From Roseobacter ponti (GTDB lineage: Bacteria > Pseudomonadota > Alphaproteobacteria > Rhodobacterales > Rhodobacteraceae): a stretch of 64,000 nucleotides of DNA. Each line of letters begins with the position of its first letter. Positions within the stretch are counted from its first letter, which is position 1. A program made the translations under genes and the position numbers. The DNA lies in assembly GCF_012932215.1 (NCBI RefSeq), contig NZ_CP048788.1, positions 2,232,001 through 2,296,000 on the forward strand. Reading direction: 5' to 3'. The notes under the pieces are model-generated. The model saw only the letters and a list, made by a program, of their open reading frames with translations, made no database searches and was not told the DNA's origin. Below, piece after piece: positions 1 through 10,358 of this stretch.

Positions 1-751
1 CACGGTGCGCGTCCGACAGCGACTCATAGGCGTCAATGTTCACCACAACCGGGCAGTTCACGGTGCCAGGGTTAAGGTTCGCCGTCCACCAGTCCGCCTG
101 GTTGATCGTGCCGAAGCTCAGGTGTGCGTGCTGCGCGAAAGCGACCGTATCGACCACGCCGCCTTCCATCGCCTGATAGGCTTCGGTGGCTGTCACAGAA
201 GTCGGCACGGCGCCGACGGTTTTGAAGGCTTCGCCCAGACCGCCTGTGGCGCGCACCCGCATGCCTTCGAACTCAGCAAGCTCGTCGCGGGGCTCACCTG
301 TTCCGACAAGGTTGTACTGCGGCATCGGTGAGGTCATCAGCAGCTTTGCATTCCACTGCGCCATTTCTTCGGCGGCGGCAGGGTGCGCATAGACCGCACG
401 GGCCACGGCCACTTCCTGATCCAGGTTCTCGACCCCGAGGAACGGCAGTTCGAGAACCGTCACAACGCGGTTTTTATCCGGGTGATAGCCTGCGCAGAAC
501 TGCGCCATCTCAAAGGCGCCGATGGAGATACCGTCGAGGTTTTCGCGGTTCTTGCTGAGCCCGCCGTAGCTTACATTCATGGTGAATTCGCCGCCGGTTT
601 TTTCGGCAACCAGTTCCGCCAGCTTCTCGACGTGCTCGGTGAAAGCCCGGCGTTTGCCCCAGACGGAGACGTTCCATTCGGTGGCAGCCGCTTCGGACAC
701 AAATGCAAAGCTGATGGCGCTGACCGCTGCAGCGCTGAGCAGTTTATTCAT
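1..751 (-). CDS. TRAP transporter substrate-binding protein, DctP family (3' end outside window)
   Basis: Reading the minus strand from an ATG at 749-751 gives an uninterrupted frame to the left edge, about 250 residues, so the C-terminus is missing. It begins MNKLLSAAAVSAISFAFVSE, a clear Sec signal peptide ending near AAA-TEW. The mature part resembles DctP/TRAP periplasmic solute receptors: a segment like ELAEFEGMRVRATGG around residues 160-175 and a following AYQAMEGGVVD match the conserved ligand-loop region of that family. The protein would bind an organic acid or similar solute in the periplasm and hand it to a DctQM permease, probably encoded just beyond the left edge. Substrate cannot be told. 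It is divergent from acs. Confidence 0.85.
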   Translation of the reverse strand, partial: MNKLLSAAAVSAISFAFVSEAAATEWNVSVWGKRRAFTEHVEKLAELVAEKTGGEFTMNVSYGGLSKNRENLDGISIGAFEMAQFCAGYHPDKNRVVTVLELPFLGVENLDQEVAVARAVYAHPAAAEEMAQWNAKLLMTSPMPQYNLVGTGEPRDELAEFEGMRVRATGGLGEAFKTVGAVPTSVTATEAYQAMEGGVVDTVAFAQHAHLSFGTINQADWWTANLNPGTVNCPVVVNIDAYESLSDAHR

Positions 752-1198
752 AATTTTTCTCCCTTTATGCACGCCTCAGACCGGGCATGCCTGGACCGGA
801 AACTACCCGCGCGACCCCGGCCTGCCAACCCCAAAACACGGGCGCTGCCGCGCGCACGCCGCTGCATCCCGAAGGCCGGGCCTTTGCATCAGGCGAAGGC
901 CATTGCGCGGCAGAGCAGCATCAGTCAGCTCAGGTGCGCACTCAGGGCCTCACTCATCCGCACGGACCCGGGAAAAAATTCTTTCTTCCCGGCAGCTTAC
1001 CAGAACTTTACAGCATTTTGCAGATGCAGCGGAAAAATTTTTACAGAGAAAGCCCTATATTCCCGTGGGTTATTCCCTTCTTTTCCGATCCGGCTATGAT
1101 CCATCTCAGAAGAGCGCCCCTGAAAGGCGACGGTCAGCCGCATAAGCCGGCATCTGTCAGCACCAGGGCCGCAGAAAAAGAAAGGGAGAGAGAAAACA
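752..1198. other. Intergenic region between divergent dctP-like gene and acs
   Basis: No convincing gene lies here; the overlapping open frames are low-complexity and have no family resemblance. It must hold the promoters of both divergent genes. A small hairpin is visible at 968-992 (7-bp arms CCGGGAA/TTCCCGG around an A/T-rich loop), of unknown role. A purine-rich ribosome binding stretch (AAAGGGAGAGAG) lies at about 1179-1190, ahead of the acs start. Confidence 0.5.
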
Positions 1199-3172
1199 AT
1201 GTCCGGGAACGTGCCAGCCAGCAAATCCTACCCCCCGTCAGAGGAGACCGTCGCACACGCACATATTGATGCCGCGAAATACGACGAGATGTATGCCGCC
1301 TCGATCAGCGATCCGGAGACGTTCTGGCGCAATGAGGCCGGGCGCATCGACTGGATCAAACCGTTTACGACGGTCAAAGATGTGGATTTTTCGCACGGCA
1401 ATGTGTCGATCAACTGGTATTCCGACGGCACGCTGAACGTGGCGGCAAACTGTGTGGACCGGCATGTGGAGACCCGCGGTGATCAGACCGCGATCATCTG
1501 GGAACCGGACAGCCCGGATGAAGAGGCGCTTCACATCACATATAAGGATCTGCACACTTCGGTCTGCAAAATGGCGAATGTGCTGAAAGATCTCGGCGTC
1601 AGCAAAGGCGACCGGGTCATCATCTACATGCCGATGATCCCGGAGGCCGCCTATGCCATGCTGGCCTGCGCGCGCATCGGGGCAATCCATTCGATTGTTT
1701 TTGCCGGCTTTTCGCCCGATGCGCTCTCGGCCCGGGTCAACGGCTCAGAAGCGAAGGTGGTGATCACCGCCGATGAGGCCCCGCGCGGCGGCCGCAATAC
1801 TCCGCTCAAGACCAACGCGGATCAGGCGCTGCTGCACTGCTCGGACAAGGTGAAATGTCTGGTGGTGAAACGCACCGGTGGCCAGACCACATGGACCGAA
1901 GGGCGCGACTTTGATTATAATGCGCTGGCGGCTGAGGCTTCTGCCGACTGCCCGCCCGAAGAAATGAACGCCGAGGATCCGCTGTTCATTCTTTACACCT
2001 CAGGCTCCACCGGACAGCCAAAGGGCGTGGTCCACACGACCGGCGGCTACATCGTCTATGCCGCGATGACCCATGAGATCACATTCGACTATCACGACGG
2101 CGATATCTTCTGGTGCACGGCGGATGTGGGCTGGGTCACCGGCCACAGCTATATCGTCTATGGCCCGCTGGCCAATGGTGCCACCACAGTGATGTTTGAA
2201 GGCGTGCCGACCTGGCCCGATGCCAGCCGGTTCTGGCAGGTCTGCGACAAACACCAGGTCACGCAGTTTTATACCGCGCCCACCGCCATCCGCGCGCTGA
2301 TGGGCAAGGGCAATGCCTTTGTGGAGGGCTGTGATCTGTCATCTCTGCGTCTCCTGGGTACGGTGGGCGAGCCGATCAATCCCGAGGCCTGGAACTGGTA
2401 CAACGACGTAATCGGCAAAGGTAAATGCCCCATCGTCGACACCTGGTGGCAGACCGAGACGGGCGGTCACCTGATGACCCCCCTGCCCGGCGCACATGCG
2501 ATGAAACCGGGCTCGGCGATGAAGCCGTTTTTCGGCATCGAACCCGTGGTACTCGAACCCACAACCGGTGAGATCATCGAAGGCAACGATGTCGAGGGTG
2601 TGCTCTGTATCGCCAAAAGCTGGCCCGGGCAGATGCGCACGGTCTGGGGTGATCACGAGCGCTTTGAGCAGACTTATTTCAGCGACTACAAGGGCTATTA
2701 CTTTACCGGTGACGGCTGCAAACGCGATGCGGACGGCGATTACTGGATCACCGGCCGCGTCGATGATGTGATCAACGTCTCGGGCCACCGCATGGGCACG
2801 GCGGAGGTGGAGAGCGCGCTTGTGGCCCACGGCAAAGTCGCCGAAGCCGCCGTCGTCGGCTATCCGCATGATATCAAGGGCCAGGGCATCTACTGCTATG
2901 TCACCCTGATGGGCGGCGAAGAACCAAGCGAAGAGCTGCGCAAAGAACTGCGGACCTGGGTGCGCAGCGAGATCGGCCCGATTGCCTCTCCGGATCTGAT
3001 CCAGTGGGCGCCCGGCCTGCCGAAGACACGTTCGGGCAAAATCATGCGCCGGATTCTGCGCAAGATCGCCGAGAACGATTTCGGCGCGCTGGGTGATACC
3101 TCGACCCTTGCGGATCCTTCGGTTGTTGACGACCTGATCGAAAACCGTATGAACAAAAGCTCACCCGTGTGA
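1199..3172 (+). CDS. acs: Acetyl-coenzyme A synthetase
   Basis: 657 residues, the usual length for bacterial AMP-forming acetate-CoA ligase (about 650). It activates acetate to acetyl-AMP and then acetyl-CoA in the cytoplasm. The ATP-binding signature [11 protein letters not shown] lies near residues 264-275, the hinge/adenylation motif [13 protein letters not shown] near 519-531, and the C-terminal motif [10 protein letters not shown] contains Lys614, equivalent to the lysine that is reversibly acetylated in characterised Acs proteins. The region TWWQTETGG is the Acs-type acetate pocket signature. The ATG start follows a purine-rich RBS. It appears monocistronic, ended by a strong hairpin 12 bases after the stop. 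A propionyl-CoA synthetase is the main alternative but the pocket motif favours acetate. Confidence 0.96.
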   Translation: MSGNVPASKSYPPSEETVAHAHIDAAKYDEMYAASISDPETFWRNEAGRIDWIKPFTTVKDVDFSHGNVSINWYSDGTLNVAANCVDRHVETRGDQTAIIWEPDSPDEEALHITYKDLHTSVCKMANVLKDLGVSKGDRVIIYMPMIPEAAYAMLACARIGAIHSIVFAGFSPDALSARVNGSEAKVVITADEAPRGGRNTPLKTNADQALLHCSDKVKCLVVKRTGGQTTWTEGRDFDYNALAAEASADCPPEEMNAEDPLFILYTSGSTGQPKGVVHTTGGYIVYAAMTHEITFDYHDGDIFWCTADVGWVTGHSYIVYGPLANGATTVMFEGVPTWPDASRFWQVCDKHQVTQFYTAPTAIRALMGKGNAFVEGCDLSSLRLLGTVGEPINPEAWNWYNDVIGKGKCPIVDTWWQTETGGHLMTPLPGAHAMKPGSAMKPFFGIEPVVLEPTTGEIIEGNDVEGVLCIAKSWPGQMRTVWGDHERFEQTYFSDYKGYYFTGDGCKRDADGDYWITGRVDDVINVSGHRMGTAEVESALVAHGKVAEAAVVGYPHDIKGQGIYCYVTLMGGEEPSEELRKELRTWVRSEIGPIASPDLIQWAPGLPKTRSGKIMRRILRKIAENDFGALGDTSTLADPSVVDDLIENRMNKSSPV

Positions 3173-3183
3173 TGCACAGCGCC

Positions 3184-3220
3184 CTCCGGCGGCCCGACCA
3201 TGGCCGCCGGAGTGGTTTTA
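3184..3220 (+). terminator. Rho-independent-type terminator after acs
   Basis: A perfect 10-bp stem (CTCCGGCGGC at 3184-3193 with GCCGCCGGAG at 3203-3212) and a 9-base loop are followed by a short T-rich tract (TGGTTTTAT). It lies 12 bases after the acs stop codon and would separate acs from the downstream flavin reductase gene. The T-run is short, so termination may be partial. Confidence 0.7.
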
Positions 3221-3338
3221 TGTCACCGGTTCTGATCTGCAGGCTTGCCCCGCGCGGTGCGGGTTTTATCTGCCAGTCAGAGAACAGAAGACAGGACCGG
3301 CAGATTATGGCGCAACGCACACTGAAAGGGCTCACGAC

Positions 3339-3863
3339 GTGACCCGTCCCGCGCCTGATTTCGCGCCCTCTCCGGACCGTACATGGGATCTGCGGCGGGC
3401 TTTCGGGTGCTTTGGCACCGGTGTGACCGTCGTCACCGTGATGACTGAGCGCGGACCGATCGGGATGACGGCAAATTCGTTTTCTTCGGTATCGCTTGAT
3501 CCGCCGCTCGTTTTATGGTCGCCCGCCATAAGCTCGCGGCGTCACGATGCTTTTGCCGATGCCACGGATTTCTGCATTCACGTACTGCGCGCAGAGCAGC
3601 TTGATCTGGCGACCCATTTTGCCACCAACGGCGAGGGATTTGAGACCTTTGGCTGGGTGCCGGGCCCGGGCGGTGCGCCGACGCTGGCGGGCTGTCTGGC
3701 GGAGTTTCACTGTCAGACCCATGCCCTGCACCCCGCCGGCGATCATTCGGTGATCCTGGGCCGTGTTTGCCATGTGCGTCAGGCGACCGATACCGGACCG
3801 GGGCTGCTGTTTGAACGCGGCCGCTTCGGGGCTTTCGCCCCTGCCCCGGATCCTGCGACCTGA
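3339..3863 (+). CDS. Flavin reductase-like, FMN-binding split-barrel protein
   Basis: 174 residues with a GTG start. The N-terminal pattern FGTGVTVVT followed by GMTANSFSSVSLDPPLVL is the hallmark of the flavin reductase / small-component (HpaC-like) split-barrel family that binds FMN or FAD and supplies reduced flavin to a partner monooxygenase. Length matches the family (about 160-180). No monooxygenase gene lies next to it, so the partner is unknown. It is separated from acs by a terminator and converges on tamB with only 6 bases between the stops. Specific substrate cannot be assigned. Confidence 0.8.
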   Translation: MTRPAPDFAPSPDRTWDLRRAFGCFGTGVTVVTVMTERGPIGMTANSFSSVSLDPPLVLWSPAISSRRHDAFADATDFCIHVLRAEQLDLATHFATNGEGFETFGWVPGPGGAPTLAGCLAEFHCQTHALHPAGDHSVILGRVCHVRQATDTGPGLLFERGRFGAFAPAPDPAT

Positions 3864-3869
3864 CTGCGA

Positions 3870-6800
3870 TCAGTAATCGCGCTCAAAGAAAAGACCGATG
3901 CTGCTCTGTCCTTCGGAGCCTACGGTGGCACGGCCCTTAAGCGCATCCGTCAGGTCGATATTGATTGAGATATCCGTGCCGTCCTCGGCGCTTGCAGAGA
4001 CATCGGTGTAAATATCATCGGTGAGATATTTACCGGCGGTCACTTTGGTATCGCCGCTTTCGCTGGTCGAAACGTCCAGCTCATCAAGCCCGATACCGGT
4101 GCGCAGGCGCCCGAAAACCCCGACACCGCCACGCCCGGTCAGCTCGGCAATACCGTTCGCCAGCTGCAGCGCCTGAAACCCTGAAATCTCAGAGACATAG
4201 CGGCCAAAGATGATCAGCGACAACACCTCGTCGGGCGGGTATTCGGGGTTAGAGGTAAACTCAAACTCCAGCGCATCGGCAGGCCCTTCTATGATAATAC
4301 TGCCGGTGCCGTCGGGGATCTCTGTGGTCGACACGAACCGGATGTACGGGACCAGGCTGCCCTGAAAATCAATCGTGCCCTCATCGAGATCGAAACGTTT
4401 TGCAATAATATCAAGCCGACCGCGGATCAGATCAAAGCTGCCGGCGGAGATGATATTATTGGTATTGCCGGTGATCTCCAGAGAGCCGCCAAGCTCGGCG
4501 TTGACCCCGCGGCCCCGCACAAATATCTGCGACGGTGCGTTGACCCTGATCGACAGCGGATAGGCCGGCCCTGCGCCCGATCGGGCCGTTGTTTCCTGCG
4601 GGATGACACCGGCACGCGCGCGCGTGCGGTTGACCGGAGCGGTCGCTCCGATGTGGCGGATGTCCGGGATCGCGCCGATGCTGGTCACACCGGTTGAAGG
4701 CACCGTCACATCCACTCCGTCGATATTGATGGTACCGTCGATACGCGCCCCGCCGGTCAGCGGGCCGTTCACCGTGACATCGCCGTTGAGGGTGGTTGTG
4801 TAAAGCCTCGGGTCAGTAAGAACCGCGCCGCGCAGACCGATGCTCAGATCTGCCGCCAGACTGCTCAGATTGACACCGCCGTTCACGACAATCCGACCCC
4901 CTGCCGCCACGCGGGTTTCGGCATCGATACGCGCCGAGCCACCGTTCAGAGCAATGGTGGTCCGCAGGTCCTCGAGCCCGATGCGCAGATTTGGCGCGGA
5001 AAAGCGTGCGTCTGAGGTTTCAATCCGCCCGGTCACAGACGAGAGCGCCGGCGGGCCATCGACGGCAAGATCAAACCGCGCCTGCCCCAGCAGGCTGCGC
5101 GGTGCCAGGAAAGGCTGCGAGAGACCCAGGGGCGCAGACCCGCTGGCGGTCAGATCCAGGTTTCCGTTCTCACGCACGAGACCCGCCACTACCGCATTGG
5201 ACCCGGCCGGGCCGTTGGCGGAGGTATCAATCTGCCAGCCCTCACTCTGACGGCGTGCCGTGCCGGCCACGTCAAAGGGTCCCGGCAGTTCCGGCACCAG
5301 CACGGACAGATCCGGTATCGCGGCTTCAAAGGCGAGATCAGCATCCGGCCCGGTGGCCAGCCCCGACACGAGCGCATTTACCCCGTCTGGTCCGTCTGCA
5401 TCCAGATCAACGCGGTATCCGTCTTCGGTGAGCCACAGTCGCGCATCCGCCTGTGCCGGGCCGCTGACGGCTGCCAGCAAGGGCTTCACTTCGGGCACAG
5501 ACACCGCAACCGTCAGATCCGTGTCCGGTCCGGTGGCCAGTCCTTTGATTGCGGCTTTCGCCTCATAGGGACCGTCCGCCGTGACATCCACACGGTAGCC
5601 TGTTTCTGTCTGCCAGACGCGCGCATCTGCAGCCAGAGGACCGGAAACCGAGGGTACCAGGGGCTGCACATCCGGCAGGCTCACGGTTATATCCAGATCT
5701 GCATCCGGACCGGTTGCGAGGCCTTCGACTGCGGCTTTCGCCCTGTAGGGACCGTCCGCAGTAACATCCACGCGGTAACCGTCAGGCGTCTGCCAGACGC
5801 GGGCATCCGCATCCACAGGCCCGGTGACCGAGGGCAACAGGGGCTGAACATCCGGCAGGCTCAGGGCGATGTTGAGATCAGCATCGGGGCCTGTGGCCAG
5901 GCCTTCTACGGCTACTTTCGCGGCGTATGGACCATCCGCCTCCACGTCCACCCGGTAGCCGCCGGGCGTCTGCCAGACGCGGGCCTCCGCATCAACAGGG
6001 CCGGAGACCGACGGCACCAGCGGCTGCAAATCCGGCAGGCTCAACGCGATATCGAGATCGGCGTCCGGGCCGGTGGCGAGGCCTTCGATAGCAGCCCGCG
6101 CCGCATAAGGGCCGTCTGCTTCAAATTCCACGCGGTAGCCTTCGGGCGACTGGAAAACCCGGCCGTCTGCCCGCAGCGCGCCGGTGATATCGGGCACCAG
6201 CGGCTCCAGATCCGGTACGCTGATGCGCAGGCCCACATCTGCATCCGGGCCGGTGGCCAGCCCCTCAGCGGCGATTTCGGCCTCATAGGGCCCGGCCGCG
6301 GCAAAATCGACACGGTAGCCTTCCGGCGATTGCCAGACCCGACCGTTCGCCGACAGCGACCCGGTGATGTCCGGCACCAGCGGTGCGACATCCGGCAGGT
6401 TAAGATCGATCCGCAGATCTGCATCCGGCCCGGTGGCGAGCCCGGCCACCGAAAGTGTCCCGTCATAGGGCGCATCGAGATCCGCATCCACACGCCAGCC
6501 GTTCGCGTTTTCGGATGCTGACCCGTCAAAGACCACAGCCCCTTCGTACTGCGGCAGCACAAGGCCGATATCCGCGAGTGCGGCACGTGCGGTTACAACG
6601 CTCTCGCCGGGATCCAGCGCCACATCGGCGGTGACATCCAGCGCGTCGTTTTTCAGCACCAGATCGCGCACAAAGGTCCCGGTGTCATCGCGCACCGCCG
6701 TGACGGACAGTTCGGTCAGCCCCGTCAGCACGGCATCGGCCTGCGGAATATCGACGGCGATATCTTCGGTGGTCCCGGCCACGTTCAGATCAAAGGTTCC

Positions 6801-8372
6801 GGCCAGCGGCGTCACACGCCCCCTGACCTTCACATCCACCGAACCGCCCAGAGACCGGCCCGCGAGTGCTTCGAAGCGCCCGATGTTTCCCGCAGACACC
6901 GCGAGATTCAGCGTGGTGGGAAAACCGTTCTGCAGCCCTTCGACGGTGATTTCACCCCCAAGGCCATAGTCGGCACCGGTGATATTGAGGGCAACAACCT
7001 CAATCGGGCCGTCTTCGATATAATCAATGCTGGCCCGGCCGGTGATGCGATCGCCAAGAGCGCGCGCTACCGAAGGATCGGTCATTTCCACCTCGGTCGC
7101 CGTGAACTCAAGATCAGTGAAGAGCTCACCGATGCTGCCCGGGGCGGCATCCAGCGATCCGTCCAGCGTCAGCTGCGTACGGCCGATGCTGATCTCATCC
7201 CGTGCAAGGCTCAGGATATCGAAAACGCCCAGCAGCGCGTTATCCTGTGCGGCGTCGAAATCGACACTCAGCTTTACATCGCCGACGGTCATGCCGTCGC
7301 CCGAGCCCGGCAGCAGAACCGGCTCGCCTTCCCGGAAAATGCGCCCGTCGATATCGATAAAGGCAGGCCATTTGTCTGAGTTCAGCCGCACACTGCCATC
7401 GAGTGATACGGACTCCGCACCAAAGGAAAAGGCGCTGACATCAATCTCGCCACCGGCGGCAAGCACCGTATCGGCCACAAAGCTGATATCCGATCCGAAA
7501 AACTCCCAGTATTCTTCGGGAATAAGCGGCCGCACGTCACCGCTGATTTCGGCCAGCACACGGCGATCCGGCGTATCGTCCGTGCCTGTTCCTTCCAGGG
7601 CGGCGAGGGAAACAGCACCCGTCAGGCGGGGCTGATCAGCCGTGGTCAGGGCGATGTCCGCAGTGAAATCATCCAGCGGCCCCTCGCCTTTCACAGCCAG
7701 ATAGACGGTCGGTCTGTCCGGCAGGTTCAGCGTATTGGCGACAAGACCATCCTCGCCCTCGTCAATTTCGATATCCACCGAGATCGCTTCGTTTTCGCGC
7801 AGAAAACTGGCGCGGATCACAAATTCGCCCTGTGCGTCGTCGATCCTGTCAGCCGTCAGATCAATCACCGCGCCCTCATCGTCAAGCTTTGCTGCGGCAC
7901 GCAGGTTCAGTTCGGCCGCAATGCCCATCACCTCTTCGCCCAGCGAAATACGCCCGATCTCAAAATCCGCGATGTTCACACTGACCGGCAGCTCCGGCAG
8001 GGCAAATCCGGAAGCCTCGGCATCCGGAACCTCGATGGTTTCAACCGGGTCCGGCAGACGTGGAATTTCAAGCGTCGCGGCGGTCAGGCTCTGGACCTGA
8101 AGCCGTCCGCGCAGCAGCGCGGTGCGCTGCCAGTTCAGCGTCACATCCCTGAGGATCAGCCAGTCGCCTGAAGGGTCGGAGATGGTCATGACGTCAAAGC
8201 TGGCCTCGGAGCTCAGCGCGCCGGAAAAGCCGCGGATGGTGACATCACGTCCTTCGCCGGACAAAAGGTCTTCGATGGTGCGCTCAAGAAAGCTGCCGCC
8301 GTCTTCATCCTGTGCTGCGACGGTAAAGGTCAGAGCAGCCAGAAACGCGAAGGTGAATACCAGAAGCCTCAA
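3870..8372 (-). CDS. tamB: Translocation and assembly module subunit TamB
   Basis: 1500 residues. An N-terminal signal/anchor (MRLLVFTFAFLAALTFTVAA) is followed by a long beta-rich, repeat-containing periplasmic region and a C-terminal DUF490-type domain with the sequences VRGRGVNAELGGSLEITGN and GRLDIIAKRFDLDEGTIDFQG that mark TamB. TamB spans the periplasm and works with TamA in outer-membrane protein assembly and/or phospholipid transport to the outer membrane. Its ATG overlaps the tamA stop by 4 bases, showing translational coupling. Unusually, residues 644-1063 consist of seven identical-length 60-residue repeats (listed separately). Stop-to-stop convergence with the flavin reductase gene leaves 6 bases. 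Confidence 0.93.
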   Translation of the reverse strand: MRLLVFTFAFLAALTFTVAAQDEDGGSFLERTIEDLLSGEGRDVTIRGFSGALSSEASFDVMTISDPSGDWLILRDVTLNWQRTALLRGRLQVQSLTAATLEIPRLPDPVETIEVPDAEASGFALPELPVSVNIADFEIGRISLGEEVMGIAAELNLRAAAKLDDEGAVIDLTADRIDDAQGEFVIRASFLRENEAISVDIEIDEGEDGLVANTLNLPDRPTVYLAVKGEGPLDDFTADIALTTADQPRLTGAVSLAALEGTGTDDTPDRRVLAEISGDVRPLIPEEYWEFFGSDISFVADTVLAAGGEIDVSAFSFGAESVSLDGSVRLNSDKWPAFIDIDGRIFREGEPVLLPGSGDGMTVGDVKLSVDFDAAQDNALLGVFDILSLARDEISIGRTQLTLDGSLDAAPGSIGELFTDLEFTATEVEMTDPSVARALGDRITGRASIDYIEDGPIEVVALNITGADYGLGGEITVEGLQNGFPTTLNLAVSAGNIGRFEALAGRSLGGSVDVKVRGRVTPLAGTFDLNVAGTTEDIAVDIPQADAVLTGLTELSVTAVRDDTGTFVRDLVLKNDALDVTADVALDPGESVVTARAALADIGLVLPQYEGAVVFDGSASENANGWRVDADLDAPYDGTLSVAGLATGPDADLRIDLNLPDVAPLVPDITGSLSANGRVWQSPEGYRVDFAAAGPYEAEIAAEGLATGPDADVGLRISVPDLEPLVPDITGALRADGRVFQSPEGYRVEFEADGPYAARAAIEGLATGPDADLDIALSLPDLQPLVPSVSGPVDAEARVWQTPGGYRVDVEADGPYAAKVAVEGLATGPDADLNIALSLPDVQPLLPSVTGPVDADARVWQTPDGYRVDVTADGPYRAKAAVEGLATGPDADLDITVSLPDVQPLVPSVSGPLAADARVWQTETGYRVDVTADGPYEAKAAIKGLATGPDTDLTVAVSVPEVKPLLAAVSGPAQADARLWLTEDGYRVDLDADGPDGVNALVSGLATGPDADLAFEAAIPDLSVLVPELPGPFDVAGTARRQSEGWQIDTSANGPAGSNAVVAGLVRENGNLDLTASGSAPLGLSQPFLAPRSLLGQARFDLAVDGPPALSSVTGRIETSDARFSAPNLRIGLEDLRTTIALNGGSARIDAETRVAAGGRIVVNGGVNLSSLAADLSIGLRGAVLTDPRLYTTTLNGDVTVNGPLTGGARIDGTINIDGVDVTVPSTGVTSIGAIPDIRHIGATAPVNRTRARAGVIPQETTARSGAGPAYPLSIRVNAPSQIFVRGRGVNAELGGSLEITGNTNNIISAGSFDLIRGRLDIIAKRFDLDEGTIDFQGSLVPYIRFVSTTEIPDGTGSIIIEGPADALEFEFTSNPEYPPDEVLSLIIFGRYVSEISGFQALQLANGIAELTGRGGVGVFGRLRTGIGLDELDVSTSESGDTKVTAGKYLTDDIYTDVSASAEDGTDISINIDLTDALKGRATVGSEGQSSIGLFFERDY
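5184..6443 (-). repeat. Seven tandem 180-bp (60-residue) repeats inside tamB
   Basis: The DNA shows a motif encoding GLATGPDAD recurring at exactly 180-base spacing, seven times without a single insertion or deletion. Each 60-residue unit reads approximately GLATGPDADLxIxLSLPDxx, PLVPSVSGPxxADARVWQTP, xGYRVDVxADGPYxAKAAVE. The middle copies (units 3-5) are nearly identical and the outer copies (1, 2, 6, 7) more diverged, as expected for expansion by unequal exchange from the centre. The repeats fall in the beta-taco body of TamB, so copy number would set the length of the periplasmic groove. Confidence 0.95.
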
Positions 8373-10204
8373 AACGATTGTCCTATGCCGATGTAAACCT
8401 GAAAAGAGGCCGCGTCCTGATCGCCGGACACCACAGTTGCAACGTCAAAGCGGATGGGGCCGATCGGCGTGTCATAGCGGACGCCCAGACCTGCGCCGGA
8501 CTGCCATTCGCCCGACCCGTCCGGGAAAGCCTCGGCCCCGATATAGCCTGCGTCGAAAAAGCCGACGAGCCCCAGGGCACCACTGGTGCGGTAGCGGACT
8601 TCGGCCTGCAGGCCGATGAAGGACCGGCCACCTGCAATCTGGCCACCGCCCAGATCCACACCGAGCGATTCAAAATCATGACCGCGCACGGTGCCACCGC
8701 CGCCGGAATAGAACAGAAAATCGGCCGGCGCATCGGCAAGCGAGGGCCCGGCGACCGATCCGAGCTGCCCGCGCAGGGCAAGCGTGGTACTGCCGAACGT
8801 TCTGTATCCGCGCAGGTCAACCTCGGAGAGCAGGCCGTTGTCTGTGCCATCAATGGCCAGAAAAGGCGTCAGGCCGAGGTCGAGATAATATCCGCGCCGC
8901 GCATCCAGTTCACTGTCGCGATAGTCGAAGTTCAGCCCGGTGGGCACCATAAAGATCAGATAGCTGCTCTCTCCGAAAACATCGCGCGTGTTTGCACGCT
9001 GGAACGCTCCGCCGAAGCGATATTTGCGCTGGTCGGAGGCAAAGCGTTCAATACCCGCGCCGATCGTCGCCTGGCGCGAGAAATAGTTCACAGAATCAAT
9101 CTGTTCGATCTCTGCAAGCAGGTAAAGATCAGTGTCTTCGTTAAAGGTCGCGGGCCGCTGATACCGCACCCCGAGCGAGTAATCGATGCCCCCTGTGTCG
9201 CCCCCGATGCCCGAGACTTCGGCATCAAAGCGCAGCCGTTCCGCACCGCCGAAATAGTTGCGGTGCAGCCAGTAGGCAGACAGCGAGACGCCCTCTTCGG
9301 TGCCAAGCTCTCCGCCGAACCCGAAGCGGCGCGGCTTGGCCTCTGCCACCCGCGCGGTGATGGGCAGCGTATCGCCCGGACCGGGCTGTTCGGCCTCGAT
9401 CATCGCGACAGCGCCAAAGGCCCCGGACCGGCGCAGACGCCCGGCGGCATCGTTCAGCTCATCAGGGGAAAAGTCTTCTCCCACCGGCAGGCCGGCAATC
9501 TCTAATATCCGCTCGGTCCGTACCGCTTCATTGCCGCGTACGGTCAGCGGGCCAAAGCGCAGCTTTGGTCCCGGTGTCAGGGTCAGATCTACGTCGATCC
9601 GTTCTTCCCTGTGGCGCGCGGTGATCTTTTGTTGCGTCAGCGTGGCTTTCGCGTGGCCCGCGTCGCGCCAGCCACCGACACCGGCGGCGGCAGCGCCGCT
9701 GATCTGGCTCAGTCGGGCAGGCTCGCCGCTGCGAAAGCCCTCGGGCAGTTCTGTTTCAGGCGCCAGCGGGTCTATTTCTGTCTTGCCAAAGCGAAAAGCG
9801 GTGCCCGGCTGAACGGTGATCACCGCCCTGCTGATTGACGCGGGCGGGTTCACGATCTGTATGCCCGTTGCTTCTCGCCCGTCTATTCGAATTTCAATGA
9901 CCGGGCTGAAATATCCCTGATCATAAAGGATCGCCAGCAGGCGCTTGTAGTCGGCCTGGGCAACCGAAACGATTTCCTGCGGGCGCACCGGCGGCGCGTC
10001 GTCGTCATCCCCGGACGCGGCTTCCGCCTGCTCAAAAAGCAGTGAGCCGTTTTCCAGCGTTTCGCGCAAATCGTCATCCAGAGGTCCGGTCAGCGAAACC
10101 TCGAGTGCGGATGCTGCCTGTGCCTGCAGCGCCAGCCAGAAAGCAACGGAAGAAAATCCGGCCGCACGGCGCAGATATGTCCTGCTCAGATACCTGAAAT
10201 ACAT
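8369..10204 (-). CDS. tamA: Autotransporter/translocation assembly outer-membrane protein TamA (Omp85 family)
   Basis: 611 residues with signal peptide (hydrophobic segment ending near AASALEVSL). Periplasmic POTRA-like modules occupy roughly residues 35-290, including LRFGPLTVRGNEAVRTERIL, the typical POTRA strand-helix start. The C-terminal half is a 16-strand Omp85 barrel: GGGGTVRGHDFESLG contains the VRGH/F lid-lock motif, and the last residues QVYIGIGQSF end with a terminal Phe typical of barrel proteins recognised by BAM. It is translated just before tamB with a 4-base overlap. Together they form the TAM complex linking inner and outer membranes. A GGGGGAAG RBS lies right before the ATG. 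Confidence 0.93.
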   Translation of the reverse strand: MYFRYLSRTYLRRAAGFSSVAFWLALQAQAASALEVSLTGPLDDDLRETLENGSLLFEQAEAASGDDDDAPPVRPQEIVSVAQADYKRLLAILYDQGYFSPVIEIRIDGREATGIQIVNPPASISRAVITVQPGTAFRFGKTEIDPLAPETELPEGFRSGEPARLSQISGAAAAGVGGWRDAGHAKATLTQQKITARHREERIDVDLTLTPGPKLRFGPLTVRGNEAVRTERILEIAGLPVGEDFSPDELNDAAGRLRRSGAFGAVAMIEAEQPGPGDTLPITARVAEAKPRRFGFGGELGTEEGVSLSAYWLHRNYFGGAERLRFDAEVSGIGGDTGGIDYSLGVRYQRPATFNEDTDLYLLAEIEQIDSVNYFSRQATIGAGIERFASDQRKYRFGGAFQRANTRDVFGESSYLIFMVPTGLNFDYRDSELDARRGYYLDLGLTPFLAIDGTDNGLLSEVDLRGYRTFGSTTLALRGQLGSVAGPSLADAPADFLFYSGGGGTVRGHDFESLGVDLGGGQIAGGRSFIGLQAEVRYRTSGALGLVGFFDAGYIGAEAFPDGSGEWQSGAGLGVRYDTPIGPIRFDVATVVSGDQDAASFQVYIGIGQSF

Positions 10205-10358
10205 CTTCCCCCCGGAACGAACCCCGCCTGATCAACACGATCAGCCACACACAAACACGCTCTCCCCGACTTTTCTACCGGACTTCTTAACCGGACTGCA
10301 ATCGGGCAAAGCGACCCACACCGAGAATAATGCGCCCACCGGCGAGCACCCGCCATAT

